A stretch of DNA of 64,000 bases from Deinococcus sp. Marseille-Q6407 (GCF_946848805.1 NZ_CAMPFU010000003.1:62001-126000), one strand, 5' to 3'. Numbered from the stretch's first letter, positions 1-8,641 are shown. A program made the numbers and translations. The notes: a model not told the origin generated them from the sequence alone.

Positions 1-742
1 GCAGCACCGAGTGCAGCCCAGCGTCTGCCAGCGCCTGCAAGGTGGCTTCGATTTCCGGGTGCCGCCGCAGCACGCCACTTTGTAGCGAGTTGAAATACGG
101 CAGTTCCCGGCCACCTTGCAGCGCCGTGATGATGCCGGGCAGGTTCAGGGTGGGGCCGAATTCCGCCGTCTCGTCCAGCCAGCGGTAGGCGTCGGCGGCG
201 CTGACCTCGCTGCCAGGGTTGGCCAGTACCAGCCAGGCCGGGGGCAGTGCGACCGGGCGCAGGCGCTCGCCCACGCCTTCGGCCAGTGCGGGGCCGCCGG
301 TTAGGAAAAACGGCACATCGGCGCCCAGGCTCAAGGCCAGCGCCGGCAGGTTCACCCCGGCCGGAAACAGCTGGGCCAGTGCCTGCAGGGTGGTGGCCGC
401 GTCGCTGCTGCCCCCGCCCAGGCCCGAGGCCAGCGGCAACTGCTTGTTCAGGGTGATCTGGACGCCTGCGTCCAGACCAGCCGCGTCCAGATAGGCACGG
501 GCAGCGCGGTACACCAGATTGCGTCCATCGGTCGGTAGGCCCGTGCCGTATGGTCCGGTGCAGGCCAGCGTTAGCGTGGGCGCCGGCGCAAAGCTCAGCT
601 CGTCGCCTACGCTGAGCGGCACCATCAGGCTGTGTAGCTCATGGTAGCCGTCCGGCCGCACGCCCAGCACGCTGAGGCCCAGGTTGGTCTTGGCCGGGGC
701 AAACAGGGTCAGGGCTTCAGGACGAGTCAGGGGTTCAGGCAT
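1..742 (-). CDS. ispE: 4-diphosphocytidyl-2-C-methyl-D-erythritol kinase, 3' end cut by window edge
   Basis: This is a GHMP-family kinase of the MEP isoprenoid pathway that phosphorylates the 2-hydroxyl of CDP-methylerythritol with ATP. I translated the reverse strand from the ATG at 740-742. It opens MPEPLTRPEALTLFAPAKTN, with the conserved F-APAK-N start, then RPDGYHEL, and then the glycine-rich ATP loop PLASGLGGGSSDAA near residue 105. About 247 codons are present and no stop is reached before position 1, so the C-terminus lies outside the window. The start overlaps the ispD stop by 8 bases (ATGCCTGA), which indicates translational coupling. Both steps are consecutive in the pathway, which feeds carotenoid and quinone synthesis. 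The assignment is secure from motifs and context. Confidence 0.95.
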   Translation of the reverse strand, partial: MPEPLTRPEALTLFAPAKTNLGLSVLGVRPDGYHELHSLMVPLSVGDELSFAPAPTLTLACTGPYGTGLPTDGRNLVYRAARAYLDAAGLDAGVQITLNKQLPLASGLGGGSSDAATTLQALAQLFPAGVNLPALALSLGADVPFFLTGGPALAEGVGERLRPVALPPAWLVLANPGSEVSAADAYRWLDETAEFGPTLNLPGIITALQGGRELPYFNSLQSGVLRRHPEIEATLQALADAGLHSVL

Positions 743-1469
743 GGTCGGCTCCCTCCTTCTCCAGCAATAGGCTGGCCGCCAGCGCCTCAGCCAGTGCCAG
801 GTCGCCGCCGCGCGTCACTTTCAGCAGCCGGGCGTCGCCGGGCACCAGCTCTACTGGATGCCCCAGCCGTGCCACCAGCCCGGCGTCGTCGGTGGCACTG
901 AACCCGGCTGCGGTAGCGCCGGCGTGGGCCGCCTGCAGCAGTTCGCGCCGGAAGCCCTGCGGGGTCTGCACCGCCCAGAGGTCTTCGCGGGGCACGCCTT
1001 CCGCCCAGAACGCGGGGCCGCCCGGAGCCGCCTCGCCGCCCCGCACCAGCGAATCGGCCACCGGGAGGGCCACCGTCGCCGCCTCGCTGCGCTGCACCGC
1101 CGCCTGCACCGCCTGCACGATGTCGGCACTCAGGAAGGGCCGGGCCGCGTCGTGAATCAGCACGTATTCCGCTCCGGTAGCGTCCAGCAGCAGCCGCACG
1201 CTGTCCTGGCGCGTTGCTCCACCCGTAATGGTCCGCACGCCAGCCGGCACATCGTCCGGCAACGCCAGCCCTTCGGGCAGCGCCACCACCACCTCACTCA
1301 CATGCGGGGCTAGCGCCGCCACAGCCCAGGCCAGCAGCGAGCGCCCGCCCACCGTCACGGCAGCCTTGGGGCCGTGTCCCAGGCGGGTGCCGGAGCCGGC
1401 AGCGGGGATGAGGGCGGCGAAGGAGAAGGAGGAGGATGGTTGATGGTTGAGGGGAGACGGAGGGGCCAC
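735..1469 (-). CDS. ispD: 2-C-methyl-D-erythritol 4-phosphate cytidylyltransferase
   Basis: This cytosolic enzyme transfers CMP from CTP to methylerythritol 4-phosphate (third MEP step). The 244-residue product carries the nucleotidyltransferase signature AALIPAAGSGTRLG near residues 18-31, followed by GPKAAVTVGGRSLL. Later blocks are TGGATRQDSV, VLIHDAARPF, VQTPQGFRR and ATDDAGLV, all typical of IspD. The length is normal. The chosen start is GTG at 1467-1469. The conserved domain begins about 17 residues in, so a shorter start is possible, although a TAAAAT -10-like box lies 9 bases before the GTG. It is followed by ispE with an 8-base overlap, so the two form an operon. Confidence 0.95.
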   Translation of the reverse strand: MAPPSPLNHQPSSSFSFAALIPAAGSGTRLGHGPKAAVTVGGRSLLAWAVAALAPHVSEVVVALPEGLALPDDVPAGVRTITGGATRQDSVRLLLDATGAEYVLIHDAARPFLSADIVQAVQAAVQRSEAATVALPVADSLVRGGEAAPGGPAFWAEGVPREDLWAVQTPQGFRRELLQAAHAGATAAGFSATDDAGLVARLGHPVELVPGDARLLKVTRGGDLALAEALAASLLLEKEGADHA

Positions 1470-1481
1470 GATGCTGGGATT

Positions 1482-2728
1482 TTAATCTTGAAACGCGGCC
1501 CGGCGCTGCAACTGCGGCACCGTCAGGCCAGCGGTGACGACAAAGGCTGCCAGCAGCAACCCCGCCGACAGCCACAGCCAAGCACGCGGTCCTATGGAAT
1601 GCATGGTTGCGCCTGCCAGCGCCGCGCCCAGCAAAAAGGCAAGCTGCATCAGGGTGTTCTGCACGCCTTTGACGCGCCCTAGCAGAGGCCCTGCCACGTA
1701 GCGCTGCTCTAGCGTGGCCTGCGCGATGTTGGCGGGAGCATTGCCCAGCGAGGTCAGAATCACCCCCGCAATCAGCACCCAAAACCCTGGGGCCCTGGGG
1801 CCAGCGCGATAGCCGTAGCGCCCAGCACCATCACGCCCAAGCCGCCCAGCAGCGTGACGGGCAGCGCAGCGCGGTGAGCCGCCGCCACCACCAGCGAACC
1901 CGTCAGCACCTGCGCTACGCCATTGGCCGTGCTCAGCCAAACCAAATCGGTGGCGGATTGTCCCAGGGTCTGTGCAATAAAAAAGAGCACGACGACGCTA
2001 TTGATGCCCCCTGAAAGCACGCGTAGGGAGAGGGCGAGCAGTGAACTGGAGATGAGGCGGTCTTGCCCAATCAGCCTCAGGCCAGCCATCAACTCTTGCC
2101 AAATGCGGCCCCGCTCCGGTTGCCGAAGGGTGGCCTCCTGAGTGGGCAGAGGAGGCAACCGCAGCAGCAACAACGCCGACAGCCCGAAACTCAGCGCATC
2201 CACCCCAAAGGCGTAGGCCGCGCCATACGCCGAGTACACCAGGGCCGCTCCCAGCGGAGCCACGATGAAGCTCAGTTGGGCCATCACCACCCACAGTCCG
2301 TTGGCACGTTCCAAATCGGCCCCCTCCACCACACGCGGCAGGGTGGTTTCTGAGGCCACCTCGCCTAAGACACTCACCCCACTTAGGAAGGCCAGCGCCA
2401 GCAAACCCAGCGGCACAGAGTGCAGCGCAGCGGCCCCCACCAGTCCCAGGCTGCACAGCAGGCGCAGAAGGTCGCAGGCCAGCAAGGTACGGCGGCGCTC
2501 CCAGCGGTCAGCCCATACCCCCGCCAGCGTACCCAGCAGCAGGGTGGACAGCACGCCTACAGCCGTCGCCAGCGCCATCACTGGGCCGCTTCCGCCCGAA
2601 GCTTCAAAAAGCCACAGGCTGACGGTGATAGCACGAAAAGCGTCGCCCACAGTAGAAACGAACCCCGCCGCCCAGAGCCAAGCAAACGCGGGCCTGGCAC
2701 GAACCCAAGCAAAGAGTGAACCGGACAT
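1482..2728 (-). pseudogene. MFS transporter interrupted by one frameshift
   Basis: Two overlapping reverse-strand frames together encode one major facilitator protein of about 415 residues with roughly 12 membrane segments (DHA3/enterobactin-exporter-like). The N-terminal frame, from the ATG at 2726-2728, runs MSGSLFAWVRARPAFAWLWA and includes the DRWERRRTLL loop typical of the MFS A-motif. It hits a stop just after APGPQGFGC near 1772. The C-terminal frame continues as APGFWVLIAGVILTSLGNAP through to 1482. One missing base in the G4 run at 1797-1800 explains the break. The -10 box TACGGT lies 5 bases before the ATG and overlaps a palindrome (2735-2760). The substrate is unknown. This is either a true pseudogene or a sequencing error. 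Confidence 0.8.
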
Positions 2729-2734
2729 GCCGCA

Positions 2735-2760
2735 CCGTAGGAGAGAACCAACTCCTACGG
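2735..2760. promoter_or_regulatory. Perfect 9-bp inverted repeat, likely operator between divergent genes
   Basis: CCGTAGGAG (2735-2743) and CTCCTACGG (2752-2760) form a perfect dyad with an 8-bp spacer. The left arm covers the -10 box of the MFS gene (TACGGT on the reverse strand, 2734-2739). The right arm ends 8 bp before the -10 box of the regulator (TAGGCT, 2769-2774). This is the expected geometry for autoregulation plus repression of the exporter. The binding protein is inferred, not shown. Confidence 0.75.
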
Positions 2761-2781
2761 CAAGTCGCTAGGCTGAGTAGT

Positions 2782-3390
2782 GTGCAGAGCGAAGAAATGA
2801 CGCTAGATTCAGCGGAGGCGGCACGGCTCCTCACGGACGCGGCACAGTATCTGGCGCCCTTTGCGGCCCACCCGGAAACAGTGAGCGGGGCAGCCCGGCG
2901 GCTAGGGCTTCCGCTGGGGCGGGTGCATTACTGGGTGCACAAGGCGGAGGGCCTAGGCCTGCTCCGGGTCACGCACCAGCAGCAACGTGCAGGCCGTCCA
3001 ATACGGTTTTACCTCACGGCGGCGCGGGCCTTTTTCGTGCCTGCCTATCTGCTGGATATAGAGCGCCGGGTCACTCAAGAACTCGCTGCTTACCGCAAGT
3101 ATTTGGCCGCCGTGGAGCGCGTACAGCCTGACCTACTGGGCTACGGCCCGCTGACTGTGCGCTTTGATGGGCAGGGAGCCAGCCTTGATTTCGGGGAACA
3201 GGGTTGGTCAGGCGAGGCACTCCACATCCGCGCAGGCAGTTTGTATCTGCCCCCAGCAGAGGTCCGCATGTTCAGGGAAGAACTGAGCGCCCTTTTTGCG
3301 CGTTACTATGCCAAGCATTCAGAGTCACTGGAGGCAAAGCGTTACTTGGTGCATCTGGGCGTGGTGGCTGAAGAGGAGAGGGAGGGTTAA
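2782..3390 (+). CDS. Winged-HTH (ArsR-like) transcriptional regulator
   Basis: This is a protein of about 202 residues. The N-terminal third reads as a winged helix-turn-helix: LTDAAQYLAPFAAHPETVSG followed by AARRLGLPLGRVHYWVHKAE, then a wing containing AGRPIRFYL. The C-terminal part (ERRVTQELAAYRKYLAAVE onward) is not a ligand domain I recognise. The GTG at 2782 is chosen because TAGGCT (2769-2774) lies 7 bases upstream, as in a leaderless mRNA. The ATG at 2797 is an alternative, and the frame stays open back to a GTG at 2716. It is divergent from a multidrug-type MFS gene with a palindrome in between, so it probably controls that exporter and itself. The inducer is unknown. Confidence 0.8.
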   Translation: MQSEEMTLDSAEAARLLTDAAQYLAPFAAHPETVSGAARRLGLPLGRVHYWVHKAEGLGLLRVTHQQQRAGRPIRFYLTAARAFFVPAYLLDIERRVTQELAAYRKYLAAVERVQPDLLGYGPLTVRFDGQGASLDFGEQGWSGEALHIRAGSLYLPPAEVRMFREELSALFARYYAKHSESLEAKRYLVHLGVVAEEEREG

Positions 3391-3404
3391 GAAGGCCGTT
3401 TAGA

Positions 3405-3983
3405 TTACCTTTCTTCCCCCCACCGCCTGAACCCCCCCGCCTCCAGCCCGAACTGGTCCAGCACCCGCACCGTCACGAAATGCAGGAGTTCGTCCACACT
3501 CTGCGGCGCGTGGTAAAAGCCGGGGCTGGCGCTCATGATGGTGGCGCCCGCGTCATGGGCGGCCAGCATGTTGACCAGCATGGGCCGGGGCAGCGGGTCC
3601 TCGCGCAGCACCAGCGCCAGCGGGCGGCGCTCCTTGAGTGTGACGTGGGCGGCGCGGCTCAGCAGGTTGTCGGCAAAGCCGTGGGCAATTTTGGCCAGGG
3701 TCCCGGCGCTGCACGGCACCACCACCATGCCGTCGGTGCGGAAGGAGCCGGACGCAATGCTGGCGCCCAGATCGCGGTCCTCATGTACCGCGGACGCCAG
3801 CGCGGTCAGTTCGTCCAGCCGCACGCCACCTTCGGCCGCCATCACCCGTTTGGCCCCGCTGGTCACAATCAGGTGGGTTTCCACGTCCAGCTGGCCCAGG
3901 GTCCGCAGCAGGTCCAGCGCGTAGGGAATGCCGCTGCCCCCGCTGACCCCGACCACCAGCCGCTGGCGCCGGGTTTGGGTCAC
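3405..3983 (-). CDS. ubiX: UbiX-family flavin prenyltransferase
   Basis: This enzyme makes prenylated FMN, the cofactor of UbiD-type decarboxylases, from FMN and dimethylallyl phosphate. The 192-residue product has the Rossmann-like start RLVVGVSGGSGIPYALDLL, with the flavin-binding SGGSG at residues 14-18. It continues with the VPCSAGTLAKIAHGFADNLL block and ends the core with LVLREDPLPRPMLVNMLAAHDAGATIM, the conserved R-x-x-P segment. The start codon overlaps the stop of the upstream carboxypeptidase gene by 4 bases (ATGA), so the two are co-transcribed. No ubiD partner is visible here. The family assignment is secure. Confidence 0.92.
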   Translation of the reverse strand: MTQTRRQRLVVGVSGGSGIPYALDLLRTLGQLDVETHLIVTSGAKRVMAAEGGVRLDELTALASAVHEDRDLGASIASGSFRTDGMVVVPCSAGTLAKIAHGFADNLLSRAAHVTLKERRPLALVLREDPLPRPMLVNMLAAHDAGATIMSASPGFYHAPQSVDELLHFVTVRVLDQFGLEAGGFRRWGEER

Positions 3984-5491
3984 AGCGACAGTCCGTACAG
4001 CTCGCCGTACTTGCCACGCAGGTAAGCCAGATAATCCTCGGCGCCCAGTGGCTTGCCGGTGGCCCGCTCCAGCAGCTCAGCGGGGCTGTAGAGCGCGCCG
4101 TGCTGATAGATGTTCTCGCGCAGCCAGCCGTGCAGCGGGCCGAACTCGCGCCGGGCGATCTGGGCGTCCAGCTCCGGCAGAGCGCGGCGGGCCGCCGCAT
4201 AAATCTGCCCACTCATCAGGTTGCCCAGGGTGTAGCCCTGAAAAGCCCCGGCCACCGGCCCGAAAAACCAGTGCACGTCCTGCAACACGCCGTTGCCCAG
4301 GGTGTCGCTCTGCAACCCCAGGTTGTCGCTGTAAGCACTCTGCCAGGCGTCGGCCAGGTCGCGCACCGCCAGCCGGCCCGAGAGCAGTTCGCGCTCCAGG
4401 TTAAAGCGCAAGATGACATGCAGGTTATAGGTCAGTTCGTCGGCATCGGTGCGGATCAGGCTGCGGCGCACCACGTTGCTGGCGCGGTACAGCTCGTCGT
4501 CGGTCACGTCCGCCAGCTGCTCCGGGAAAGTCGCCCGGAACTCGGCGCCGTAGGCTTCCCAAAAAGCGCGGCTGCGGCCCACCAGGTTTTCCCACAGGCG
4601 CGACTGGCTCTCGTGGACCCCGGAGCTGGCGCCCCCGCCCAGCGGCGTGCCCAGATACGGCGCGGCAATTCCCTGCTCGTACATGGCGTGGCCGGACTCG
4701 TGCAGGGTGGAATACAGCGCGTCGGTGGGGTCGCTCAGCTGCACTCGGGTGGTAATGCGGATATCGTGGTCGCCCAACCGGGTCATGAACGGGTGGTGGG
4801 TCAGGTCCTGGCGGCCCGAGTTGAAGTCGTAGCCGTAGTCGCGGATCACCTTCTCCCCGAAGGCCAGCTGCTGCTGCGCGGGGTACTCGCGGCCGATAAA
4901 GTCGGTGCGCGGCTCCGGCGCAGCTGTCACGGCCTGCACCAGCGGCACCAGTTCGCGCTGCAGGTCCGCAAACACGGCGGCGATGGCCTCCGCGCTCATG
5001 CCCTCGTCGGATTCGTCGATATGGGCGTCGTGCGGGTCGGCGAACTGCGGGAAGTGGCCCGCCGCCTGCAGGGTCAGGTCCAGCGAACGCTCCAGCAACG
5101 GCACCATGCCGGCCCAGTCGTTCTCCGGGCGTGCACGCGTCCAGGCGGCGTAGGAACGGCCCCAGTGCTCGGCCATTTCACCGACCAGCGCCGCCGGCAG
5201 CCGGGTGTTGCGCTCGAAGTCCTTCCGGGCCAGCGCCAGCATCCGGGTCTGCACCGGGTCCAGGTCGCTGCGGCTTTCCAGGGCGTCCAGGGTGCGGCCA
5301 TACGCCGCGTCGGTGGCGTGGGCATGCTGAAGCCGCGACAGCAGCGCCTGCTGGCGGCTGCGGCCCTCAGCGGCGGCCTCCGGCTGATAGGTGCTCTGGT
5401 CCCACCCCAGCAGCGAGGCCATATCCCGCAGGTCGCTGAGTTCGCGGTAGTGGGCCAGGAAAGCTTGCCAGGTCTGGTCGGGGGTACTCAT
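3980..5491 (-). CDS. M32 metallocarboxypeptidase (carboxypeptidase Taq family)
   Basis: This zinc carboxypeptidase removes C-terminal residues from peptides in the cytoplasm. The 503-residue length is typical of M32 enzymes. The zinc-binding HESGH is at residues 264-268 (DNA 4688-4702), followed by the M32 block GVHESQSRLWENLVGRS, and further downstream by RTDADELTYNLHVILRF and NLMSGQIYAA. The ATG at 5489-5491 is supported by TATGCT (reverse strand, 5498-5503) 6 bases upstream with no Shine-Dalgarno sequence. An in-frame ATG further upstream adds 21 residues with no family counterpart and is rejected. The stop overlaps the ubiX start by 4 bases. Confidence 0.95.
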   Translation of the reverse strand: MSTPDQTWQAFLAHYRELSDLRDMASLLGWDQSTYQPEAAAEGRSRQQALLSRLQHAHATDAAYGRTLDALESRSDLDPVQTRMLALARKDFERNTRLPAALVGEMAEHWGRSYAAWTRARPENDWAGMVPLLERSLDLTLQAAGHFPQFADPHDAHIDESDEGMSAEAIAAVFADLQRELVPLVQAVTAAPEPRTDFIGREYPAQQQLAFGEKVIRDYGYDFNSGRQDLTHHPFMTRLGDHDIRITTRVQLSDPTDALYSTLHESGHAMYEQGIAAPYLGTPLGGGASSGVHESQSRLWENLVGRSRAFWEAYGAEFRATFPEQLADVTDDELYRASNVVRRSLIRTDADELTYNLHVILRFNLERELLSGRLAVRDLADAWQSAYSDNLGLQSDTLGNGVLQDVHWFFGPVAGAFQGYTLGNLMSGQIYAAARRALPELDAQIARREFGPLHGWLRENIYQHGALYSPAELLERATGKPLGAEDYLAYLRGKYGELYGLSL

Positions 5492-5622
5492 GCGGCCAGC
5501 ATAACGGAAGAGCCACGAGGAAAAGATCTGACCAGCTGCCTCACAGAGAGTCACTCAATGAGGTGAAAAATAATGGATATTGCAGCTACGAAGATTTGGT
5601 CGCCCAACGCCATAAATCTTTT

Positions 5623-6775
5623 ACTCAGAACTTGCACCTGTATAGGGAGACAAAAAGCGCTCCCAGAGCTGAAATTCTGGAAGTGTGAATCAACCGGTTT
5701 CAGGGGAGCGCGTCCGTATTTTCGCACAGCAGGTTCTGGATATTCCAGAGACGCTGTATCAGCAGCGAAGCTTGCAAGCTTCGCTGCACCTCTTCCACAG
5801 TCCAGGTCAGAAGACCAACTTCAGCCAGGCAGAGGGAGTCAGCCCCAGTGCACTCAGCCGTTTCTTCAACGTCTATGACTGGGATTCAGACCGCTGCCGG
5901 GAAGAGATGCAGGACTTCCAGTGGCGCATCCTGCTGGATACAGCTCGTCACAAACGTAGACCTCGAATGCGGCTCAGCGTGGATCTGACCACGGTGGAAA
6001 AGGTGGGAACTCAGCTGCCCTATGTCAGTGTCTACAACGGTAGGCACGGCATCCATCTGGTGGTCTTGTTCGCCGAATATGGGGAACTGAAGTTCCCCAT
6101 TTCTTACCGGATCTACCAGGGCAAGCACACCAGCACCCCGGTCACACTGGCCCTCGACTTGCTGGAAGAGGTGCCAGACTTCGTGGGGAAACGCTTTCAG
6201 GTCTGCGTACTGGCGGACAGCGGATTCGAATCCGCTGTCTTTCTGGACGGTGTGCAGCGCCTGGGTTTCGAGTTCGTGGTGGGTGTGAGGAGCAACCGGC
6301 GCACAGACCATCCTGGACAGGTGACGGTGGCGGACTGTCCGCATGGGGGGTACGTCAACCTCGCCAACTGGCCTCTGGAAACGCTGTCTCTGGGGAGGAT
6401 GGACCGTGGGGACCGCGAATTCTTCGCGGTGTCGTCTGAGCTGTTAGAGGGGGATGACATCCTGGCCGAAGGAAAACGGCGCTGGGCACTGGAGTCGTTT
6501 TTCAAAGAAGGGAAGCATCAGTTTGGGTTGGCGCAGTTCGCGCTGCGAACTGCCAGGGGTCTGGACCGCTGGATTTTGATGGTCTTCCTGGCCTTCACCC
6601 TGACCATGCTGTACCGCTCTGAGGACATGACCCTGAAAGAGGCAGCCCGCTTGGCCCTACATACCCTCTTCCCCGAAGTCAGGCTGAACCACCTGCTGAG
6701 CCAAATTCAAAAAGAGCAAGAATTCCTCCACCAGCACGGCTATTCGCTCAGCTATGCAAGGTGCAACTTATGAGT
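5623..6775 (+). mobile_element. Insertion sequence, IS4/IS701-like, about 1.15 kb
   Basis: The ends are imperfect terminal inverted repeats. The left repeat is ACTCAGAACTTGCACCT (5623-5639). The right repeat, read outward-in on the reverse strand, is ACTCATAAGTTGCACCT (6759-6775), giving 15 of 17 matches. The right repeat overlaps the transposase stop codon, as in many compact insertion sequences. It carries one DDE transposase gene. I could not identify an unambiguous target-site duplication: both flanks are T-rich, but no convincing direct repeat is seen. Confidence 0.8.
5685..6773 (+). CDS. DDE transposase of the IS4/IS701 group
   Basis: The 362-residue product catalyses cut-and-paste transposition. 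The likely catalytic residues are the Asp in [10 protein letters not shown], the Asp in [11 protein letters not shown], and the Glu in [18 protein letters not shown]. The last motif fits the IS4 signature R-(3)-E-(6)-K. The C-terminus is a hydrophobic block ([14 protein letters not shown]) followed by a helical tail, again typical of the group. An in-frame TGA ends at 5672 upstream, so the GTG at 5685 is the best start and the protein looks intact. Base use is somewhat less GC-rich than in the neighbours, which is consistent with transfer. The assignment to IS4 versus IS701 is uncertain without a database. Confidence 0.88.
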   Translation: MNQPVSGERVRIFAQQVLDIPETLYQQRSLQASLHLFHSPGQKTNFSQAEGVSPSALSRFFNVYDWDSDRCREEMQDFQWRILLDTARHKRRPRMRLSVDLTTVEKVGTQLPYVSVYNGRHGIHLVVLFAEYGELKFPISYRIYQGKHTSTPVTLALDLLEEVPDFVGKRFQVCVLADSGFESAVFLDGVQRLGFEFVVGVRSNRRTDHPGQVTVADCPHGGYVNLANWPLETLSLGRMDRGDREFFAVSSELLEGDDILAEGKRRWALESFFKEGKHQFGLAQFALRTARGLDRWILMVFLAFTLTMLYRSEDMTLKEAARLALHTLFPEVRLNHLLSQIQKEQEFLHQHGYSLSYARCNL

Positions 6776-7130
6776 TTTATCTTCTTCTGAGGCCTGAAGC
6801 AGACATTGGGGTGGGCTACCGTTCATGGGGCGAGTCGGTCTCCTCCCGCGCTGGGCCAGCGCCGCAGGCCCACGCCGATGCTGGGGGTCAGGCCCGCGCA
6901 GCCGCCCCCATGCTCGGTGTTCGCGCCTTCACTCCGTCGCTGAACACGTTGTCGCTGTTCCGGGTGATGTTGTTCAGGGTGCGGGTGCTGCCGCCGTAGC
7001 GGCTATCCGCGTCCACAGCGCGGCATTCGGCCTCGGGCAGCGCAATTTGCGAGACCGAGGCCGCTTTTCTCCAGGATGTTCAGCGTCTGGCCGGAAGCGC
7101 TGCCCCCGCCGGCAGGCAGGGGCGACGGGC
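6776..7130. other. Non-coding stretch between the IS element and the PhoX-like gene; possible decayed coding remnant
   Basis: These 355 bases contain no convincing complete gene. On the reverse strand, frames starting after the phoX stop give short open pieces (for example ALPEAECRAVDADSRYGG followed by STRTLNNITRNSDNVFSDG) that look protein-like but have no start or recognisable family. They may be the remains of a gene damaged when the insertion sequence arrived. No promoter or strong terminator is evident. Confidence 0.4.
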
Positions 7131-8567
7131 TCAGTTCAGGCGGGCGATGGCCGCTTCGATTTCGCTGTCCACGCCGTGGCCCAGCTTCATCCATTTCACC
7201 GTAAAGCTCTGGCCGGTGGCGCTGGCCTGGTCGTCCACCTGTTCCAGTTTGGCGACATACAGCGTACCGGCACTGAGGTCGCCGGCCTTGTCGGCCACGA
7301 ACTTGTACATGCCGCGCATGTTGCCGTCGTCCCCAAAGTGCACGGTGCGGTTGTCGCTCAGCACCAGCGACATCTCGTAGCTGTTGCGGCCCATCACGTA
7401 GTGCTTCTTCACGCTCTGGCCGGCGCCGCTGGGCGTGATCTCGCTGATGTAGCCGTAGTCGTAGCGGTTGGCCTTGCGGCCCAGGTATTTGCTCATGTTC
7501 GGCTCGGCCTCGGCCCAGGTCGCGTCGTCCTCGGCGGGGTATTCCTCGCTGGTCAGGGCGGTCTTCCAGGGGGTCACACTGCCGTTACAGTTGTTCCAGG
7601 TACCGCGGACACCCATAAAGTCCACCATGCCCGGCTGACCGTCGGCCACCCAGCTGCCGCCGCTGCGCTTCAGGTCCAGGCGGCTGACTCCGCCGGGCTG
7701 GGATTCCCAGTTGGTATAGAGAATGGCGCTGTCGGGGCCGGTGGGCACCAGCATGTTGGCGTCGGGGTTGGTGCTGACCTCGCTGCTGCCGTCGGCGTTG
7801 GTGATGACACCCGCGCCATTCTCGCCACTCTGGACCAGCACGGTGTACTGACCGGCCGCGTGCCGCAAGGTGGGCTGCGAGGTGCCGTCGTAGGCCAGTT
7901 CAGTAAAGTCGTCGCGGTTGGCGTTGAATCCGCTGAACACGCCCACGGTGCCCTTGTTGTAGGGCGCCGCAACATTCTTGCCGGGGTGCTGAATGTTCAT
8001 GAACAGGTCACCCTGCTCGCTGACACGCAGGCCGGTGACCTCGGCTCCGTCGGGCACCACTGCGAAACGCTTGAGGGACCCGGCCTTCAGGTCGTAGGCC
8101 CACAGGGCGTTGCGGGTGTCGTCGCCGTCTTCACCGATCCACAGCCGGCCCCGCTGGTCCAGCGACAGGTTGTCGGGGCTGTTCAGGCCGTTCACATCAC
8201 AGCCCTTGCCATCGGCTGTCGGCTTGCCCGCCAGGATGGGGGTCAGGCGGGTGGCGCTCAGGTTGCTGTCCAGCTGCGCCGCAATGATGCCGCCGCAGGG
8301 GTTGGCCGCCATGCGGATGTCGCCCAGCTGATCGGCCATGCCGCCGCTGAAGGCCGTCACGGCGATGTAGAGGGTGCGGCTCCGCGCGTCATACGCCAGG
8401 CCCTCCATCTTGTTCCACTCCAGGGTGCCGCCCACCGCGCGGGCCACTTTGTTGGTGTCCATGAAAGGGGCCACGCTGTTTTCGGCCGGCTGCGGCGCAG
8501 GAGCCTGGTGGCAAGCCGAGAGAATCAGACCCAGCGAAAGGGAGACAGCTGCTAAGCTTTTTTGCAT
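7131..8567 (-). CDS. phoX: PhoX-type (DUF839) phosphatase, predicted lipoprotein
   Basis: PhoX enzymes are calcium- and iron-dependent alkaline phosphatases that release phosphate from organic esters outside the cytoplasm. The 478-residue product matches the family in DVNGLNSPDNLSLDQRG, RLWIGEDGDD, RNALWAYDL, WNNCNGSVTPWKTALTSEE and RYDYGYISEITPSG, and it ends EIEAAIARLN. It starts MQKSLAAVSLSLGLILSACH, a lipoprotein signal with lipobox LSAC. Many PhoX proteins use a Tat signal instead, so this Sec/lipoprotein form is notable. The start at 8565-8567 has AGGA upstream. A TGAC-N7-TGAC pair (8590-8604) upstream suggests Pho control. The gene symbol is given at family level only. Confidence 0.82.
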   Translation of the reverse strand: MQKSLAAVSLSLGLILSACHQAPAPQPAENSVAPFMDTNKVARAVGGTLEWNKMEGLAYDARSRTLYIAVTAFSGGMADQLGDIRMAANPCGGIIAAQLDSNLSATRLTPILAGKPTADGKGCDVNGLNSPDNLSLDQRGRLWIGEDGDDTRNALWAYDLKAGSLKRFAVVPDGAEVTGLRVSEQGDLFMNIQHPGKNVAAPYNKGTVGVFSGFNANRDDFTELAYDGTSQPTLRHAAGQYTVLVQSGENGAGVITNADGSSEVSTNPDANMLVPTGPDSAILYTNWESQPGGVSRLDLKRSGGSWVADGQPGMVDFMGVRGTWNNCNGSVTPWKTALTSEEYPAEDDATWAEAEPNMSKYLGRKANRYDYGYISEITPSGAGQSVKKHYVMGRNSYEMSLVLSDNRTVHFGDDGNMRGMYKFVADKAGDLSAGTLYVAKLEQVDDQASATGQSFTVKWMKLGHGVDSEIEAAIARLN

Positions 8568-8589
8568 GTATGTATCCTGGCTCCGGGCT

Positions 8590-8604
8590 GTCAGGCGCCG
8601 GTCA
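8590..8604 (-). promoter_or_regulatory. Candidate Pho box upstream of phoX
   Basis: On the coding strand, two TGAC cores are spaced exactly 11 bp apart (TGACCGGCGCCTGAC), 22 bp before the start codon. The same TGAC-N7-TGAC pattern occurs upstream of pstS and phoU in this window. PhoB-type regulators bind direct repeats with an 11-bp period, so control by phosphate limitation is inferred. Confidence 0.55.
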
Positions 8605-8641
8605 TCCGCAAAGCCGGTCTTACCGTGAGTGGGCATTTCTC

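Noticed and set aside
4100..5566. Long open frame opposite the carboxypeptidase gene (about 490 codons, plus strand)
   Set aside because: It is a GC-rich antisense shadow. The reverse-strand M32 peptidase has motifs and a proper promoter; the plus frame has no family, promoter or ribosome site.
5612..6785. Target-site duplication around the insertion sequence
   Set aside because: Both flanks are T-rich (for example ATCTT occurs on both sides), but the distances to the repeats differ, so no reliable duplication can be named.
6825..8555. Long open frame opposite phoX (about 576 codons, plus strand)
   Set aside because: It is Ala/Gly/Val/His-rich and lacks stops only because of GC bias. PhoX motifs and a lipobox support the reverse strand.
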